64,000 bases of DNA from Nothopassalora personata (GCA_033816765.1 CM066298.1:1240001-1304000), one strand, 5' to 3'; positions 1 through 12,121 are shown, counted from the first letter of the stretch. A program made the numbers and translations. Notes: a model not told the origin generated them from the letters alone.

Positions 1-244
1 CTCCTTTGCGGAAAGCTTCTCGTTCGCTTGAAAGACCTCGCGCATCGACGAATGCATCAACATCTTTGATGACATCTTCCTCGGTCATGCCGGCCAAAGG
101 GTTCTTAAGCTTGGCCACGACACTGGCCTGGCGCGGGGTGTCATTGTAGGCATTCTCCTGGTGATGGTGGGTCTCGACGTCAGAGGAAGATTGCGAATGC
201 CTCTTCTCAGTACCGATATGGTCTTCTTCCTTTCTGTCTGCCAT
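1..244 (-). CDS. membrane transporter-like protein, N-terminus only
   Basis: Read on the minus strand, an ATG at 244 opens a frame that stays open to the window edge, giving about 81 residues of a longer protein. The start has a hydrophilic, His-rich leader followed by a segment reading NPLAGMTEEDVIKDVDAFVD and then ARGLSSEREAFRKG. From memory this resembles the cytoplasmic N-terminus of fungal major-facilitator sugar-type transporters, before the first membrane helix. No membrane helix falls inside the window, so the family call is inference; the coding call rests on the open frame and the natural residue composition. The gene is truncated only by the window boundary. Confidence 0.5.
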   Translation of the reverse strand, partial: MADRKEEDHIGTEKRHSQSSSDVETHHHQENAYNDTPRQASVVAKLKNPLAGMTEEDVIKDVDAFVDARGLSSEREAFRKG

Positions 245-2074
245 TTTGCTACTACCAGAATGGTCTCGATCCCAGGGTTGGGGATCTGGGGGAAATGCTG
301 GGGATACTTCGCAGAAGCAAAGACAAGAACAAGGAAAAGGCTATACTACATACTTATCGCTCGCAAATGCCTCCACGCAAGACGGCGCTACAGCATTAGC
401 AGCCACACGGCGGCAAAGCTCGCATGCACAAAAGGCAACGAAAGGCACGAGGTGCGCGACAGATCTTGACATACGTGTGCCACGAGGAAGCACAAGAGCT
501 GACAAGACGTGCTTGGTCACGAGAAGGATCGGTGGCATGTGAAGCTGTAGAGAACTTTCGCAGAGAGGCGGGCGATGGTGGTCTTGTCGTTGACTCGATG
601 ACGTGCAGTCGCCTCGGCGGACAAGGGCTTGGCGGCGCAGATGGACGAGGCATCAAACAGTTCTTCGTGAATAAGGTGGAGCCCCAGCAGGTGCCAATGT
701 CTTGATACCGTCACCACGCGCATTGCATGTGGAGGAGGTCGATTCTGTGGCTTCTTTGTTGGTGAAGCTGGCGGTGGTACCGAAGTGGTTGTGCGATGAA
801 CATTGCTCGCCAAGGTGAACAGGTTTGATGCGGCTGAGGGCGATCTGAACGAGCTTTTATCTTCGGTATGCCGCCACTGGCTCACCAGTATTGATATGGT
901 GGTGCCTGAGTGCTCTGTCTGGCAGTTACGCCGGCAACTTTGTTGCTGGCGCAGAGACATCGGGGAATGTGGCCAAGGTACGAGGCATCAGGACGCACCT
1001 CATTGTATGAGTTTGAGAACAACGTCCTGTAGCCCAGAATGGCACCAAAAGTCACGTCTGTGTTCATAACGATTTTGATGACAGGAATGTGGAAGACTGA
1101 GAGATCTGTGAGAATGTTTTAGAGGTGCAAGTTTGATGTCGAGGACCAAAGTCATAGAGCCAAGAAAATCGAGGCCTTGCGCATGCACAACATGCACAAT
1201 TTGTATGCGGAAATTATGCAAAATCTGCAATCAAACCGACCAACAACGCCTCCTCGCAACTACCAAAGCGAACAGTCGCTATGACTCCTCCTGACGACGA
1301 ATCTCGAGCGCGATCTCTTAGACTACTTCGTCGAGAGAGATCCATCTGTCGTCTGGCACCGTCCCACGTTCCCTGCCTCCACAACACCTTCATTTGAAAG
1401 TCGCAACGGCTCAATAATCCAGGTCGTCGAGGATCCACTTGGCCATGTCCGTTCGTGTCTCAAGAATGTAACGAAGATCTTGTTACTTGTTCAAGTTACG
1501 GTTCGTAAGCCACGAGCTCAATTCGACCACCGAGTCTTGGCCGATGCTGGTGGGTGTATTGCTGTGGTGCCAACGTCGATAGAAGCTCTCGGGGTGGTCG
1601 TACAAGTTGGCGTAGGACATGTGTCGTCGGTTGCCCGGAGCTCACTTTCATCCCCGATAGATGCACCAGTTCAGCGCTGAGAATAGCAGGAATGGCATTA
1701 CCGCTGCGACGACTGCGGCCAGTACCATAATTTTGATTGTTAGCGAAAGAGCGCCCTGTTCTTGCTCGGTGTTATGAATGGAGTTGCGCGATTGCAAGAG
1801 CGAGAGTTGATGCGTGTTCGCAGTTGCGATATGGCAGCTTACTCGTTGCCTTCGTGATCAGGGCCAGCGAGCTATAGACCAGGTCATGCTTGCATGCTCG
1901 GTAGTACTGGCCGGCTATGCTCGCTGGCTTCAAGCGGTTCTTCGCCGCGCAGCATCAGATCGCTGAAAGCAGCTAGAAGGGATGTAAGATTTCCGGCGTG
2001 TCAATTATGCATCAGCTCGAATGAATAATATGTCATACAGCGTCAATAATGTACACAACTTGAGCACCCACACC
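245..2074. other. no convincing gene; possible eroded minus-strand remnant near 1390-1740
   Basis: All frames here are short and unnatural in composition. The only suggestive stretch is on the minus strand. A 26-residue hydrophobic frame starting near 1714 looks like a single membrane helix, and a neighbouring frame around 1390-1640 contains YANLYDHPESFYRRWHHS and ILETRTDMAKWILDDL before stops. I cannot join these into a gene, so I treat them as a possible relic. Confidence 0.3.
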
Positions 2075-3785
2075 TCAACCGAGATGTTTCTCGAGGTTGC
2101 CCAGTAGATCATCATCACCATCAGCGAACTTTATGCCTTCCTCTTCACCAACATCGACAGCAGCGCCAGCTTTTTCGGGTTCGGCAGCAGGTTCAGTCAG
2201 TGCTTCTTCAGGAGCTGCTGCTGTGTCCTCTGTCGAGTCTAAAGAGACTGGGGGAGGTTCGGCCATGGAGCCAGTCCTACTGTGAGACCTCGCCAGCGGT
2301 AGATCTGGTGAGCTCGAAGGATCTCTAGTCTTCGGCTCTTCTGTCGCGAGAGAGGGTTGGCTTGGTGGTGGAAGTACTGCTGGCTCTGTTTCCGCAGGAT
2401 CAGATAATCTGCTATCAATCAGTATGCATTGAAACATCATGACGTTCTAGCATTCATACTGGACACCACTCATGGATTCCGACGCTCCAGTGTCCGATGG
2501 AATGACTGGCGTACTATCCTTCGCTGGAGTTGGCTTCGCAGGAGTTGCGGCACCAGTACCCGACGCATCTTCATCCGATAGCTCGCCTGCTTCATGTCAG
2601 CGACGGCCCTTGATGATTGTCAAGAACCTCGAAAAATGTTCAGCACACGATGAGATCTGCGCAAGGCTATTGCTAGAGCGGCATGGAGATCTCATCAAGA
2701 ATGTGACCCACGATCTTCTCAGCGGACAATTTCCACAGGCGCGTACCTTCTTCCCTGTCGTCGTCGTCGTCTCCGTCGTCGTCCCCTTCATCACTCCCAG
2801 AGCCTCCTTCCTCACCTTCGCCTTCGCCCTCGCCTCCATGCTCTGATCGCTCGGTAGCTCGCTTGGCGGCCTCTTCGGCGGAGATGTCCGCAGTGGCTTC
2901 TTCGCCCTTCGCCACGTGCTTGACAATCTGACCAGGCTGAGGGACGATTTTCGTGGCGTTTGGTACCACAGTTGTATAGGTCGTTCCATCGGGGTTGGTG
3001 AAGGTAACCCGCTTCTTGCCACGTCCGGGGCCACCTTTCTTCTTGGGAGGCGGCCTGTTACGTCGCGGTACATATGAGGGCTTCAGGTGCTCGGCTACTA
3101 GTACGCCTTCTTCGTTCGCAATCCCAACGCCCTCTATCGCTGTGCCTGGTGCAGCAACAGTTGGCTTAACATCAGCCAGCTCTGTTGACTCCGTGACTTC
3201 ACCCTCGATGACTTGGCCTTCCGGTACTAGTACCTCATAGATTGTAATCTCGCCACTCGCATCTGCTCGCTGAACTTTCGTCTTTCGCATGGGTACAGCA
3301 ACACCATTGTGCTGTTCGGGCCCATATAGACTTGGCAAGCCTCTTCTGCGCTTGGCCAGGAATTCGAAATGTTTGTGCTCGGGCTCCAGCAAATGTTCAG
3401 GAACAGGCTTCCATTTCTTCGCAACGTAAGCTCGATCGTCAATGTTGCTCTTGGTGACTTCTTCCGAGACCTCATCCTCGGGCTTTTCTTCGTCGATCAC
3501 ATCAGGCTCCTGCTTTCTCTTGGTGCCGACTCTACCAGATCTCGCCAAGCGGAGGAGATGCTGAGTCCATGGATTGAGCAGGTGATAGTCCCGTGGCATA
3601 GGCGGATCTGCCCATCGATTGTCATCCAGATTCTCACTTTCCGGGACGGGTGGTGCTAGTGATACCCGGGCGTGAGATACATTCCACTGCTTCACTGGAA
3701 GTCCCTCGAAAACGTCGTTATCAGCATTCGCGCGACCAGATCGATTGCTTCGACCAGGAGGCCGGTACTGCTCAAGGTAAGACAT
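2075..3785 (-). CDS. conserved-type hypothetical nuclear protein, acidic tail, three exons
   Basis: Three exons join in frame on the minus strand: 3785-2747, 2586-2460 and 2408-2075, giving 499 residues. Intron 1 (160 bp) has donor GTACGC and acceptor GCAG; intron 2 (51 bp) has donor GTATGA and acceptor GCAG. The N-terminus MSYLEQYRPPGRSNRSGRAN leads into a block with FEGLPVKQWNVSHARVSLAP and a PWTQHLLRLARSGR motif. A basic segment (about 235-260, PPPKKKGGPGRGKKR) looks like a nuclear signal. An Asp/Glu/Gly-rich run follows, and the chain ends in DDLLGNLEKHLG. An upstream ATG at 4046 gives only low-quality sequence, so I chose 3785. I do not recognise the family. A chromatin or transcription role is a guess from charge pattern only. 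It is transcribed divergently from ISD11. Confidence 0.75.
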
Positions 3786-4512
3786 GTTAGCAGATTGTTT
3801 TGAAGTTCCCAGGCTCGCGGCCGTGGCAATTATTGATGCCCGTGAGCCGTGAGCATGGGTCTCGAGACCAAGACTAATTCTCACGCAAGACTGGCTCTCT
3901 GACCCGTCCTTTCTCGTTCGAGGTGTCCTGAGTTTCGAGTCGTACCACAATGCCGGGCGCCTGAAGTGAGCCGACAAGCATTTGTAACGGGGGTACCAGC
4001 ACATGGGTGGCCAGGCGTCTCGTGCCAATAAAACAAGCATGCCCAATGCGAGGTCTCGTACGTACCGGAGCCATGATATATTCGTGTTATGTATGCAGTA
4101 GTATTTCGAGGCCGATGGCCTGCGGTATGTGCCGTAGGCTCGATAATGCCAAAGTCGTGCTTCGCGGGATCAAGAACGCGTTCATGTGATGCTGTATAAC
4201 CTACGCGTTGTATGCGCCAATGCCGAGGATGATAACTGATGGTCACGGCTACGACGAGGTGTCGATGGACGATGTCGTTGTCGTGTTCAAGCGCGTTGAA
4301 AGAAACGTATTTGCCTTGATGCCTGACGTCGGACTTCCGCGGGAAAAGCTCCGTTCCTGTCTGCGGATGACATAACGACTGTGAACATTCACTTCACCAC
4401 CATCGCCGCCGCCGCCGGAGATCGCGGGTATCACGAGACATCACGCCACGCCTCATCAGACCCCCTATCGCCGCGCCACGAGTGATTACTAGCGCTTCGA
4501 AGCGCCCTGATC
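3786..4512. promoter_or_regulatory. shared divergent upstream region
   Basis: This 727-bp gap separates the starts of the acidic nuclear protein (minus) and ISD11 (plus), so both promoters must lie here. Small frames on both strands look like shadows. I see no TATA box or operator that I can defend. Confidence 0.4.
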
Positions 4513-4958
4513 ATGTCGTCGTCGTCAGCAGCACACGAAGTACGATCGCTGTACAGATCATTACTACGAACGTCGCGACAATTCGCTGCATACAACTTCA
4601 GAGAGTACGCCAAGAGGAGGACAAGAGATGCGTTCAGAGAGGGCAAGAGTGTGACGGATGAGCGGCGGATACAGGAGCTCGTGCAGAAAGGCTTGAAGGA
4701 GTTGCAGATATTGAAGGTATGTTTAGTAGGCACGACCTAAGAACAACGATGAACCGCCTATAGCGATGGTAGTCATGGACGACCGTCTCGAGCATGTTTC
4801 GGGGGCCTGCAGAGGATATGAGCTGACAGGGTGCCTTGCAGAGACAAACAGTGGTTTCACAGTTCTTCCAGCTGGACAGATTAGTGGTAGAAGGCGGTAA
4901 GACAGGAAAGCAAACAGGCGACAGAGGTGATATAACGCGGAATAGGGACATGGGGTAA
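4513..4958 (+). CDS. ISD11: LYR-motif protein Isd11, Fe-S cluster assembly
   Basis: Two exons, 4513-4716 and 4842-4958, are separated by a 125-bp intron (donor GTATGT, acceptor GCAG, phase 0) and encode 106 residues. Isd11 (LYRM4) is the small mitochondrial partner that stabilises the cysteine desulfurase Nfs1 in iron-sulfur cluster synthesis. Visible family marks are the LYR tripeptide near residue 13 in SLYRSLLR, the following [15 protein letters not shown] block, and the downstream [19 protein letters not shown] segment. That last segment begins exactly at the splice junction and closely matches the yeast protein's C-terminal block. The length is near the family's usual 90-110 residues. 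The C-terminus is slightly extended with Lys/Gly/Asp residues. Confidence 0.93.
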
Positions 4959-5968
4959 GTAACGTCAGTGGTGGCGGCACGAGTGATGCTAACAAAGCGA
5001 TAGATGGGACTGATGCGCTTTAATGACCAAAGGACTGCATTCTAGGCGCTGTAGACTGGGTGTACTCAACTCCTGTGATAATACAAGTCGACGTCGCGAG
5101 GAAGAGACGATGGACAACGCAATGCTAATATGCTAACCAGCCGATGAGGCGGCCAGTGAACCACTTTCTCTCGAGAAGTGTCAAGTACACAATCGGACAT
5201 CTTCTCTGTAAATCTTTCGGCTATGAATCCTCATTCGCAATAGCGAATACGCAGTCAACGAGGCACGCCACACGGACTAACACTCTCAAACTCGGGCAAT
5301 GTCTGGACGAGATCTGGCAGCCAGTCCACGAACCACAGCGACGTCGATATGGTCAGGTGCTGGCCATCTCATCCATCCCTGGTCGTCCATAGCGCCGGAT
5401 TGAGCGATGATAAGATGAGCATTTTAGGCCAATTCAGGCAAGGATTTCCGAAACTTGCGTCCTTACAGCCTTATCTGGAAGCAAAAGTGGGCTCAATCTT
5501 GCGGCCGTAGCCACGTCCATCTGAGGCCACGTCATGGCCGGCTGGCTACATTTATAGCTCAGCCAGCGTGGAATCGCCCCGACTAGGTCTCGTCCAACTT
5601 CATGATCCATGCAAGCATCGTCAAAGCGGACAGACCAGTCACAGCAAACATCGGAGAGGCTATGGGCAGCCTCCAATTTTAGTCACAACAATATTCGAAC
5701 TTTTCTCGGCCAGCTCAGCGAAGCTGCATACATTGTCTCGCATCCGATCAATTGACAAGGTATAGTCGCAGCTCTGTCCAAGGCAAAACCGACGCCATAT
5801 GCCGATAGATCAACAGCGCTCTCACCAGGTTCGTGAGGCGCCCGGCGCTTGCAAGAGGTAGGGCTGCAGTGGTGTACGAGATAATCTGTAGCAAAGAGCT
5901 ATCCACTTCTCCTCGTACCCCCATTTCGCTCGTACCCCCTCGGACTTACTTCGGACTTGTGCCCGGCC
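4959..5968. other. intergenic, no supported gene
   Basis: Frames such as 5144-5392 (+) and 5434-5676 (-) are short, have no recognisable motif and no credible exon partners. This may be decayed sequence associated with the adjacent ligase relic. Confidence 0.4.
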
Positions 5969-6516
5969 TCATCGACGACCTTTCCGGCTGTATCTGCGCA
6001 TCAAAAGCCCACTAAAGTCCCATTCCTCCAGTCTCGAAGATTCGGAGGCAGAGACGTCACTAAATGTTCCTCTATGGCGCCATATCCGTTGTAGAAACCA
6101 CTTTGTGGAAAGTTCTGCTTCTAGAGAAAGTAGGAACTCCGGAGAGATTGGTGCAGCACCGGACGTCAAGCGTTTGACGTGGCGGAGGTCGTACTGGTCA
6201 ACGATCGAATCTCCAGCAAGTGTTAGAAGAATTGGAGGCACTAGGACTAGTTCCTCGATCTGAAAGTCCACCATTGCTTGGGGCATACCGAGCATGGTGA
6301 AGTTGGGGAGGATGACTGCGTCGTCATTCATGAAGGTGACATAGAGCATGAATCGCCAATTCCCTGTAACATGTTACGATACAGAGGCATAATGGCCAAG
6401 GTCTTCACTGAAAATAGTTTGTCCTGGGCTTGCCGCCGCATATAACAAGGTGCAATCATATTCTGATGCGAGAGCATAACGGCTTCGGGGCAGTTGTCAG
6501 GAAGAAAGGTGCCCAC
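5969..6516 (-). pseudogene. AMP-binding acyl-CoA ligase (4-coumarate-CoA ligase-like) fragment
   Basis: Two overlapping minus-strand frames carry parts of the adenylate-forming enzyme fold. The upstream one (6516-6328) has PEAVMLSHQNMIAPC, the end of the nucleotide-binding P-loop motif that normally reads SGTTGLPKAVMLSH. The downstream one (6349-5969) has FQIEELVLVPPILLTL and then YDLRHVKRLTSGAAPISPEF, a typical core of plant-type CoA ligases. The frame changes between them. The first 200 or so residues are absent, and so is the C-terminal lysine domain. The normal P-loop Gly/Thr stretch is replaced by LPDNC. I read this as a truncated, frameshifted relic that is most likely non-functional. 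Confidence 0.75.
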
Positions 6517-6554
6517 GAATTACACGCATTGGCATACCTTCATGCACTCCGTGG

Positions 6555-7217
6555 ATGACTGGCAATCATGATCTTGACCGGCCACGGGATGCCGCGCCAA
6601 TGGAAATGAATGCCGGCCGGGATATCGGAAGTTCCATGGCTGCAGTGGTCTTTCTGACGAACCTATTCAGCACTAGACATCTTCGTCTGGAAATCTGGAT
6701 ATCCAGCGACATACCGCGGCGTTGGCCTGATACAAGCAAGAAAATCAGACAAGGTTCTGGACGCTCTCGCATCGTCAATATTTCGTTGATATGCAGGCTG
6801 CTCCTGCCCGTCCCATCGCTATTGTTAGTGACGGTATTGACAACCCGCTTGGGCATCGCTATACCTCCAGAAGACCGCGGCAAGAGGACTGTCGGCAATC
6901 CCTTCATATGGTTCGTCAAAGCACGGCCCACCTACCCCTTAACTACAATCAGGGGATACTATGATGGTCAAAGTAGATCTCAACTGGTAGATCATTTCTG
7001 GAGTTTGTCGATAGAGTTCCGTGCGATTTTGGTGATGTTCACTTTCTGTACTGGGACCTGCAAGATGTATTCCAGAGCAAGAAAAGTCTGGATCTTATTG
7101 AGCGTTGCCTCTTTCATCGCCTGGCAAGCACAGTGGGCAGCGATGGCCGTCATGAGCGTGTGGTTCGCAGAGTGCAGACAGGGCAAACGAGCGTTGCAGC
7201 AAGCAGCTGTTGCGTAG
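6555..7217 (+). pseudogene. membrane acyltransferase-3-like fragment
   Basis: A 220-codon frame contains, in its second half, a DHFWSLSIEFRAILVMF block followed by hydrophobic helices (about residues 175-205). This resembles the HLWTIPVEFR region of fungal acyltransferase-3 membrane enzymes, which modify sugars, lipids or secondary metabolites. The first half lacks the expected LDGLRG/HH catalytic start and reads as scrambled. The frame stops well short of the usual 400-500 residues, and I find no continuation after 7217. It lies head to head with the ligase relic, so both could derive from a lost metabolic cluster; that is inference. Confidence 0.4.
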
Positions 7218-8371
7218 CTGTGGCCTTATGGTGCTCTTTTTGTGTTCTTCCATTTGTCATGAAAGATCCTTGCGACACAGGTAAGACGACGCTGTTCCCA
7301 CACGACTATCTCAACATGCTGGTCCCAGAGTACTGGCTCAGCACAATGAGGATGCACATGCATCTGTGCATCCGAGCTATCATGAGGCTATAACCACTGG
7401 ATCGGTTGACGTTCCTGCGGTGGCCTCTGCTGACACCATTCTCGTGATTCCTGGGCGAGCTGTCCTTTGGAGTTTACGACGTACATTTTCCAGTGCGATG
7501 GGTTGCTTAGGAGCCGCGCTTCGTCAATTGGGCAATAGAGAGGTACAGCAAGAACGCCTTGACAGCTTCTGGGTCGCGTTTCCGGGGTGACTGGGTGCGG
7601 CTGATGTGGTGCTGTCGGTTGGCAGGTCGTCATGCTACTGAAGAAGCTGGAGGATCGATTCCTCGGCTGGAAGTAGGCGACTTTCAGACCACCACACTGT
7701 CCGAGCGGTATTTCAGCGGATAGCCCACATGCAGCGCAATCGACCGTTTCCGCGGCCTCGCCAAAAGGTACGGCATGAGCTGAGGATTCCACGAGGCTGG
7801 TATCACTTGCATCGTCAAGGAAGGCATCAGCTCGCCAGGAGAATCTGCTGGCTCGGCTCTGGCAGAACGGGGCGACACGGCCACCTGGAATCGCGGGTTC
7901 GGCTTGAACGTTTCCAATTGCGAGATATCCCTACCGTCGTCCAGCAGCGCAGAGCGGTAATCTCGGCGTGGATGATCGAGCACTCGTCGCCAGGGGATCT
8001 ATCCGATAAACAGGCAGGCGATCACGGACCCCTTCCTGCATAAAACACACGACAAACAAGCTGTGCCGCAATGCGAGGTCCCGGTGCGGCATATAGTTCA
8101 CGCTTCAACCAGATTAATGTGAGCGATTGTGCCAGCTGGCGCGGCAAGACGCAAATAGCACGGCTTGATCAAGCTTGAAGTTGAAACTGTAGCTTGCTGC
8201 GGATGCCGCCATTTTTGGAAGGGGTTGATGTTCGACAGTGGAGGAGAAACAGTCGGCGTAGTAGTAAACATGTATACATTGAAGAGAATGTAATGCATAT
8301 CGCTTTCTATAACTATCCCCCTATGCGCCCATCGATCTCTAGAAATAGAAACTTCTCAAACCCCTCCTGAC
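7218..8371. other. no supported gene, probably decayed sequence
   Basis: Several frames of 75-135 codons overlap on both strands (for example 7388-7792 and 7684-7983 on minus), but none shows a domain, a signal peptide or splice partners. Some of this could be 3' debris of the acyltransferase relic and the 3' UTR of the secreted-protein gene. Confidence 0.4.
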
Positions 8372-8851
8372 CTAAGTGGACGCCTGCGAGTTGGTCAAAG
8401 TGATTGCAAAGTACGTCTCTGGCGACGTAGTGCACACGAGGTCGTCGGCAGTGCTGCCTCCAGCAGAGCAAGGCGGGTCATCCACGAACGAGCTGCCTTG
8501 AAGCTGGTCCGTCGCGCTGACATTCTGGTACAAGAAGAGCTCATTGGACTGAAGGTCGTGCGCTGGAATGTACTTGAAAGCGAAGAACGTGTCCTCGCCG
8601 CAAGAGTAGACGTGGTCGGATTCGAAGCAGTCTGCACTCTCATTCGTGTCCGGGTCGTGAGGGGAGCACTCGAAGTCGAGGGTGCCGCCGTTGGTGGCGG
8701 TGATGTTGAAGGAGACGGTGCTGATGTCTTTGCCGTCATATTTGCGAAGGGTGAAGCCTTTGATTTGATAGGTTGCGTCGTCGCGGCTACCGATTGGGCC
8801 GGCGAGGGCGGCAGTGAAGAGGGCTGCGGCGGCGGCGAGTGTGAACTTCAT
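8372..8851 (-). CDS. Alt a 1-family secreted protein (AA1-like domain)
   Basis: A single-exon frame of 159 residues. It begins with a signal peptide (MKFTLAAAAALFTAALA, cleavage expected near residue 18), so the product should be secreted. The mature part has the family's features: SFNITATNGGTLDFEC, then YSCGEDTFFAFKY, then a C-terminal region with two cysteines. Cysteines sit at residues 62, 75, 84, 128 and 140, consistent with the disulfide-bonded beta-barrel of Alt a 1. The length matches the family's 150-160. Family members are known as allergens and as plant-interaction proteins; a role in this fungus is inference. No intron is needed. Neighbours are relics, so it stands alone on the edge of the transposon-rich region. 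Confidence 0.88.
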   Translation of the reverse strand: MKFTLAAAAALFTAALAGPIGSRDDATYQIKGFTLRKYDGKDISTVSFNITATNGGTLDFECSPHDPDTNESADCFESDHVYSCGEDTFFAFKYIPAHDLQSNELFLYQNVSATDQLQGSSFVDDPPCSAGGSTADDLVCTTSPETYFAITLTNSQAST

Positions 8852-11672
8852 TGTGATGGTTGGTGTGGTTGGTTGTTTTGATTGGTGGTAGTGTAGTGCT
8901 GGTTTGCTGGTTTGCTGTTGTGCTGGTGTGCTGCTGTTGTTTGATGCTCATTCTTCGAGGGAAGGAGACCTCTACTTATATTCTGCATTTTATGCCTACG
9001 ACTTCACTGGCCTTGTGTTTGATGTAGCGACACGGTCCAGGGTTTGCTCGTGTTTCACGCTTCGGTGCAACATTAGATGTTCCGTACGAGGGTACAGTGG
9101 CGATCAACTTGGCCATAGTCGTAAAATACTGCTCGTATGTCGTTGCGGGGCAGCTATTAATGGCATTGCCCTTCGCAAAAATAGTGTAAACGCGCTAGCC
9201 GGTCCACTACAGTCGCGTCTCTTTTACACTGGATATCTCGCGCATTCGATCGCTATAACCAGGTAGGAGTCGAGCGTTCGACCATCGCGCGCTCTGCGAA
9301 CAGTTTGAGTGCCACTTGTGCACGACTTTAATGGTAAAGTACGTACGAATCTAGCCCTCCCGCAGTTTGGCGAGGAAATCCGTGTTCACTACATCTGCGA
9401 AGGGCTGTGATGGCTGTATGACGATGGCCGACGACCAAAGTCGTACTATGTACAGTACGTACTAGATGGACGGGTGTCTACGGCAAGCGGTGGAGAAGTT
9501 ACGAGAATAGTAACAGCACCTGCGGCTTGCGGCGGCTAAAGCGATTACAATCCGGGCAGTGAATACAACCCCCCTGTCGCTCCGCTTTACCTTTTTGGTC
9601 AAACTTACGTAGCATAACTCATTGTAAGAAGGGAGCGACGCAAACAAGGGAGGCTACACGAGATAGTACTAATACGCACGTAAAAAGCTCCTACTTAACT
9701 AGGAGTAGACACAACGAAAATCGCGCCCAGGGTTGTGGACATCCATAGATCCCTTAACGATGTCAACGTCATGGCCTTTACGACATTGCCGCTCGTGTTC
9801 GTCCCCTTGTGTTACAGTACGTTTTTATGTCATTTCGTATGCGAAATTCCGTGTGTTTGATGTTGATCACACCGTTCCATGCTTGTGATGGCGGTCCTCC
9901 AACGAAGAGCTCAGCTTTTGATAACATAGTCATGGACATGATCCTACAGCAGTTACGGCTCTACTCCACGGGGGACTTGTGGTGAAGACAACATGCCAAG
10001 GACTACAAGTACACGGGCCTTGGGCCACAAGACGCTAGGCTCACCGCAAACTTTCCAGCTGCAACGGGAAAATGTGCTGCAGCAATGCCATGTTCCAACT
10101 ATCCACTGCAGAACATCAAGGGCTCACAGACACTACAGAATCATCCTCCAAAGGTTCCGAGCAAGACTGGAATAGGCAGAAGGACAGAAACAGAAGTTTC
10201 AGAGATCATGATCCATTTCGCGAATGTAAGCAGCTATGTACCAAAGTATCCGCCCAACATAATCAAGACCACAGCGTCCTGCAACCCATCTCAAATTCCC
10301 ACTACCACTACCTCACAGTTCCTACCCTCACAAGTGTCCGGTCAGATCGCCCCTAACGCCCCCCTGTCTCTGCTTAACCTCCTCAAGGAGAGCTTAGACA
10401 AAATTAGTCCTCTTTGGTGGAAGGCGGCTCTTGCACTCGGCAATTTGGCCTATTGGCCTGCAGTGCCAGCAGCAGAGCCAACTTGATCTACCGTAGCGTC
10501 GATGGCCAACATGAGGATTGAATGGGACTTGCTAGCACTCCAATGCCACTGGGAACCCGTACCTCTGCAAGCTGGAGGTCGAGCATGCGTCGCAAAGACG
10601 CTGAAGGCTGAAGCAAGGCAGGCCGTAGAGCCGCACGTCCGGCCAGCAAGCCCATACTGCTAGTAGTGGCTAGAAGCGTGAAAATCTTTACGAGACCTAA
10701 AACCTCGACATGGGCGCAACGTGGTTCGCGTGGCCGCGGCCATGTGCTCCGACCGCGAGACTTCGCTAGTCATCATTTCGCCATGAAGGCACTCAACTCT
10801 CCAACCTCAGCCTGAGCATGGTGTCGTGGGTGAGAACCAGACTCTAACATTACAACCAATCTCGATCACTATGCCCTAGGGTTCTGCTCTTGAGCTGATA
10901 CGGTCGTGGATAGATGGTAGATCTGGACACTGCACAAGTGTTTGCATTATCAGACCTCATGCTCGTGGCAGACACTAGGAGGCTTGATGTTGACTGGCGT
11001 GACTATACGAAGCTTGCAGTTCTAGCACCGGGCGCCTGATACTCGGTACAGTCAGCAATGTAGATGCCAAAGCGGCTGCCAGCATTTCCCGCCGTATCGT
11101 TCGCATTGTCGTACGTGTTTCCATTAGCATCGCGGCTATCATCGAGACGGTGCATGCCCGGCGCCGGGGCATTTCCGCATTTCAGGTGCACGAAGCGGGG
11201 CGATGGTAATGAAGTGCAACGTACAGGACACCACATTAAGGCGATCATGAAACTTCGGCGTCCTTCCATATGGGTAATCACATGGGGTCATGAGGTCTCG
11301 TTGTGTTTCAGCCTCGCCAAGCTCCACCACTTCCAGCTAGCTTGCCCGCCGAAATAAGATCTATATCGCGGGAAAGGATCCCAATGGATACCATGCCGGC
11401 AGAGCCAGGAGCTTCGGATGTCGACCAGAAAGCCGTACCATGTTCATCCTTTGTCTAAATACAGTAGCTGTAACGACAGCCACCATAGAGGCAAGGTGTG
11501 AGATGTTTGTGCAGGTTCGAGGCTTGTCCCAAGCTTAGCAAAGCTTGTTGAAAATAGCGAATGGGATCGACAGCTTGCGGACGGCTTAGCAGCCAATTGC
11601 TATAATCAATGGTAGGAGCGAGCCACTAGGCATATAGTTGATGGCCATCCTTCGCGTCGTTGGTGCTGGGAC
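8852..11672. other. long intergenic region without a recognisable gene
   Basis: The part next to 8851 is the promoter and leader of the secreted-protein gene, rich in CA on its coding strand. The longest frame elsewhere, 10,085-10,486 (+), has no recognisable domain and a low-complexity composition. I see no tRNA-like A and B boxes and no clear repeat here. Confidence 0.4.
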
Positions 11673-11714
11673 ATGACGATGTTTGCAGGTGATCCGAATG
11701 CAATCCAGTACCAA

Positions 11715-11730
11715 GGGGGGGGGGGGGGGG
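11715..11730. repeat. G16 homopolymer
   Basis: Sixteen consecutive G residues inside the putative intron of the split host gene. This length is prone to sequencing and replication slippage, and a G-quadruplex could form. Confidence 0.9.
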
Positions 11731-11946
11731 TTGGCAATTCGGCAACAGATATAAATATATATATACTAACACTCTTCCGTAGGGGACAAGCTAAGGGCTC
11801 AAGTACAGTTCGAAGAACAACAGGAGAGGACGCGCAGCCTTCGCGTCCAAACTAATCCTGTTGAGCGTTACGAGATAATTACTAAGCGTACGCCCTTTAC
11901 GAATGAGGAGCTTGGACTTTTTAGTGATAAATATTTTAGCGATTAC

Positions 11947-12121
11947 TGTTATAGATAGGTATTTGACGAGTACAAGCTTCTAGATTAAAACGATAGGGTG
12001 GATTAGTAACCCTTATAAATTGCTATAGGGTATAAGACTATCTAGCTATAGAAACAGTGTAATATAGTATGTGTATACTAAGTCCTAACTAATATAGCTA
12101 TTAGTTACCTAATTTATAATA
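11947..12121 (-). repeat. copia C 3' LTR (left copy)
   Basis: Exactly 175 bp and colinear with 34,038-34,212. CA and TG at the end have become TA, so the terminus reads ATAATA. ATTAC precedes it. Confidence 0.88.

Noticed and set aside
517..960. 147-residue minus frame
   Set aside because: No domain, unnatural composition and no splice partners; probably chance.
9993..10486. Overlapping plus frames of 60-133 codons
   Set aside because: Three frames overlap in the same DNA with none better than the others, and no motif is present.
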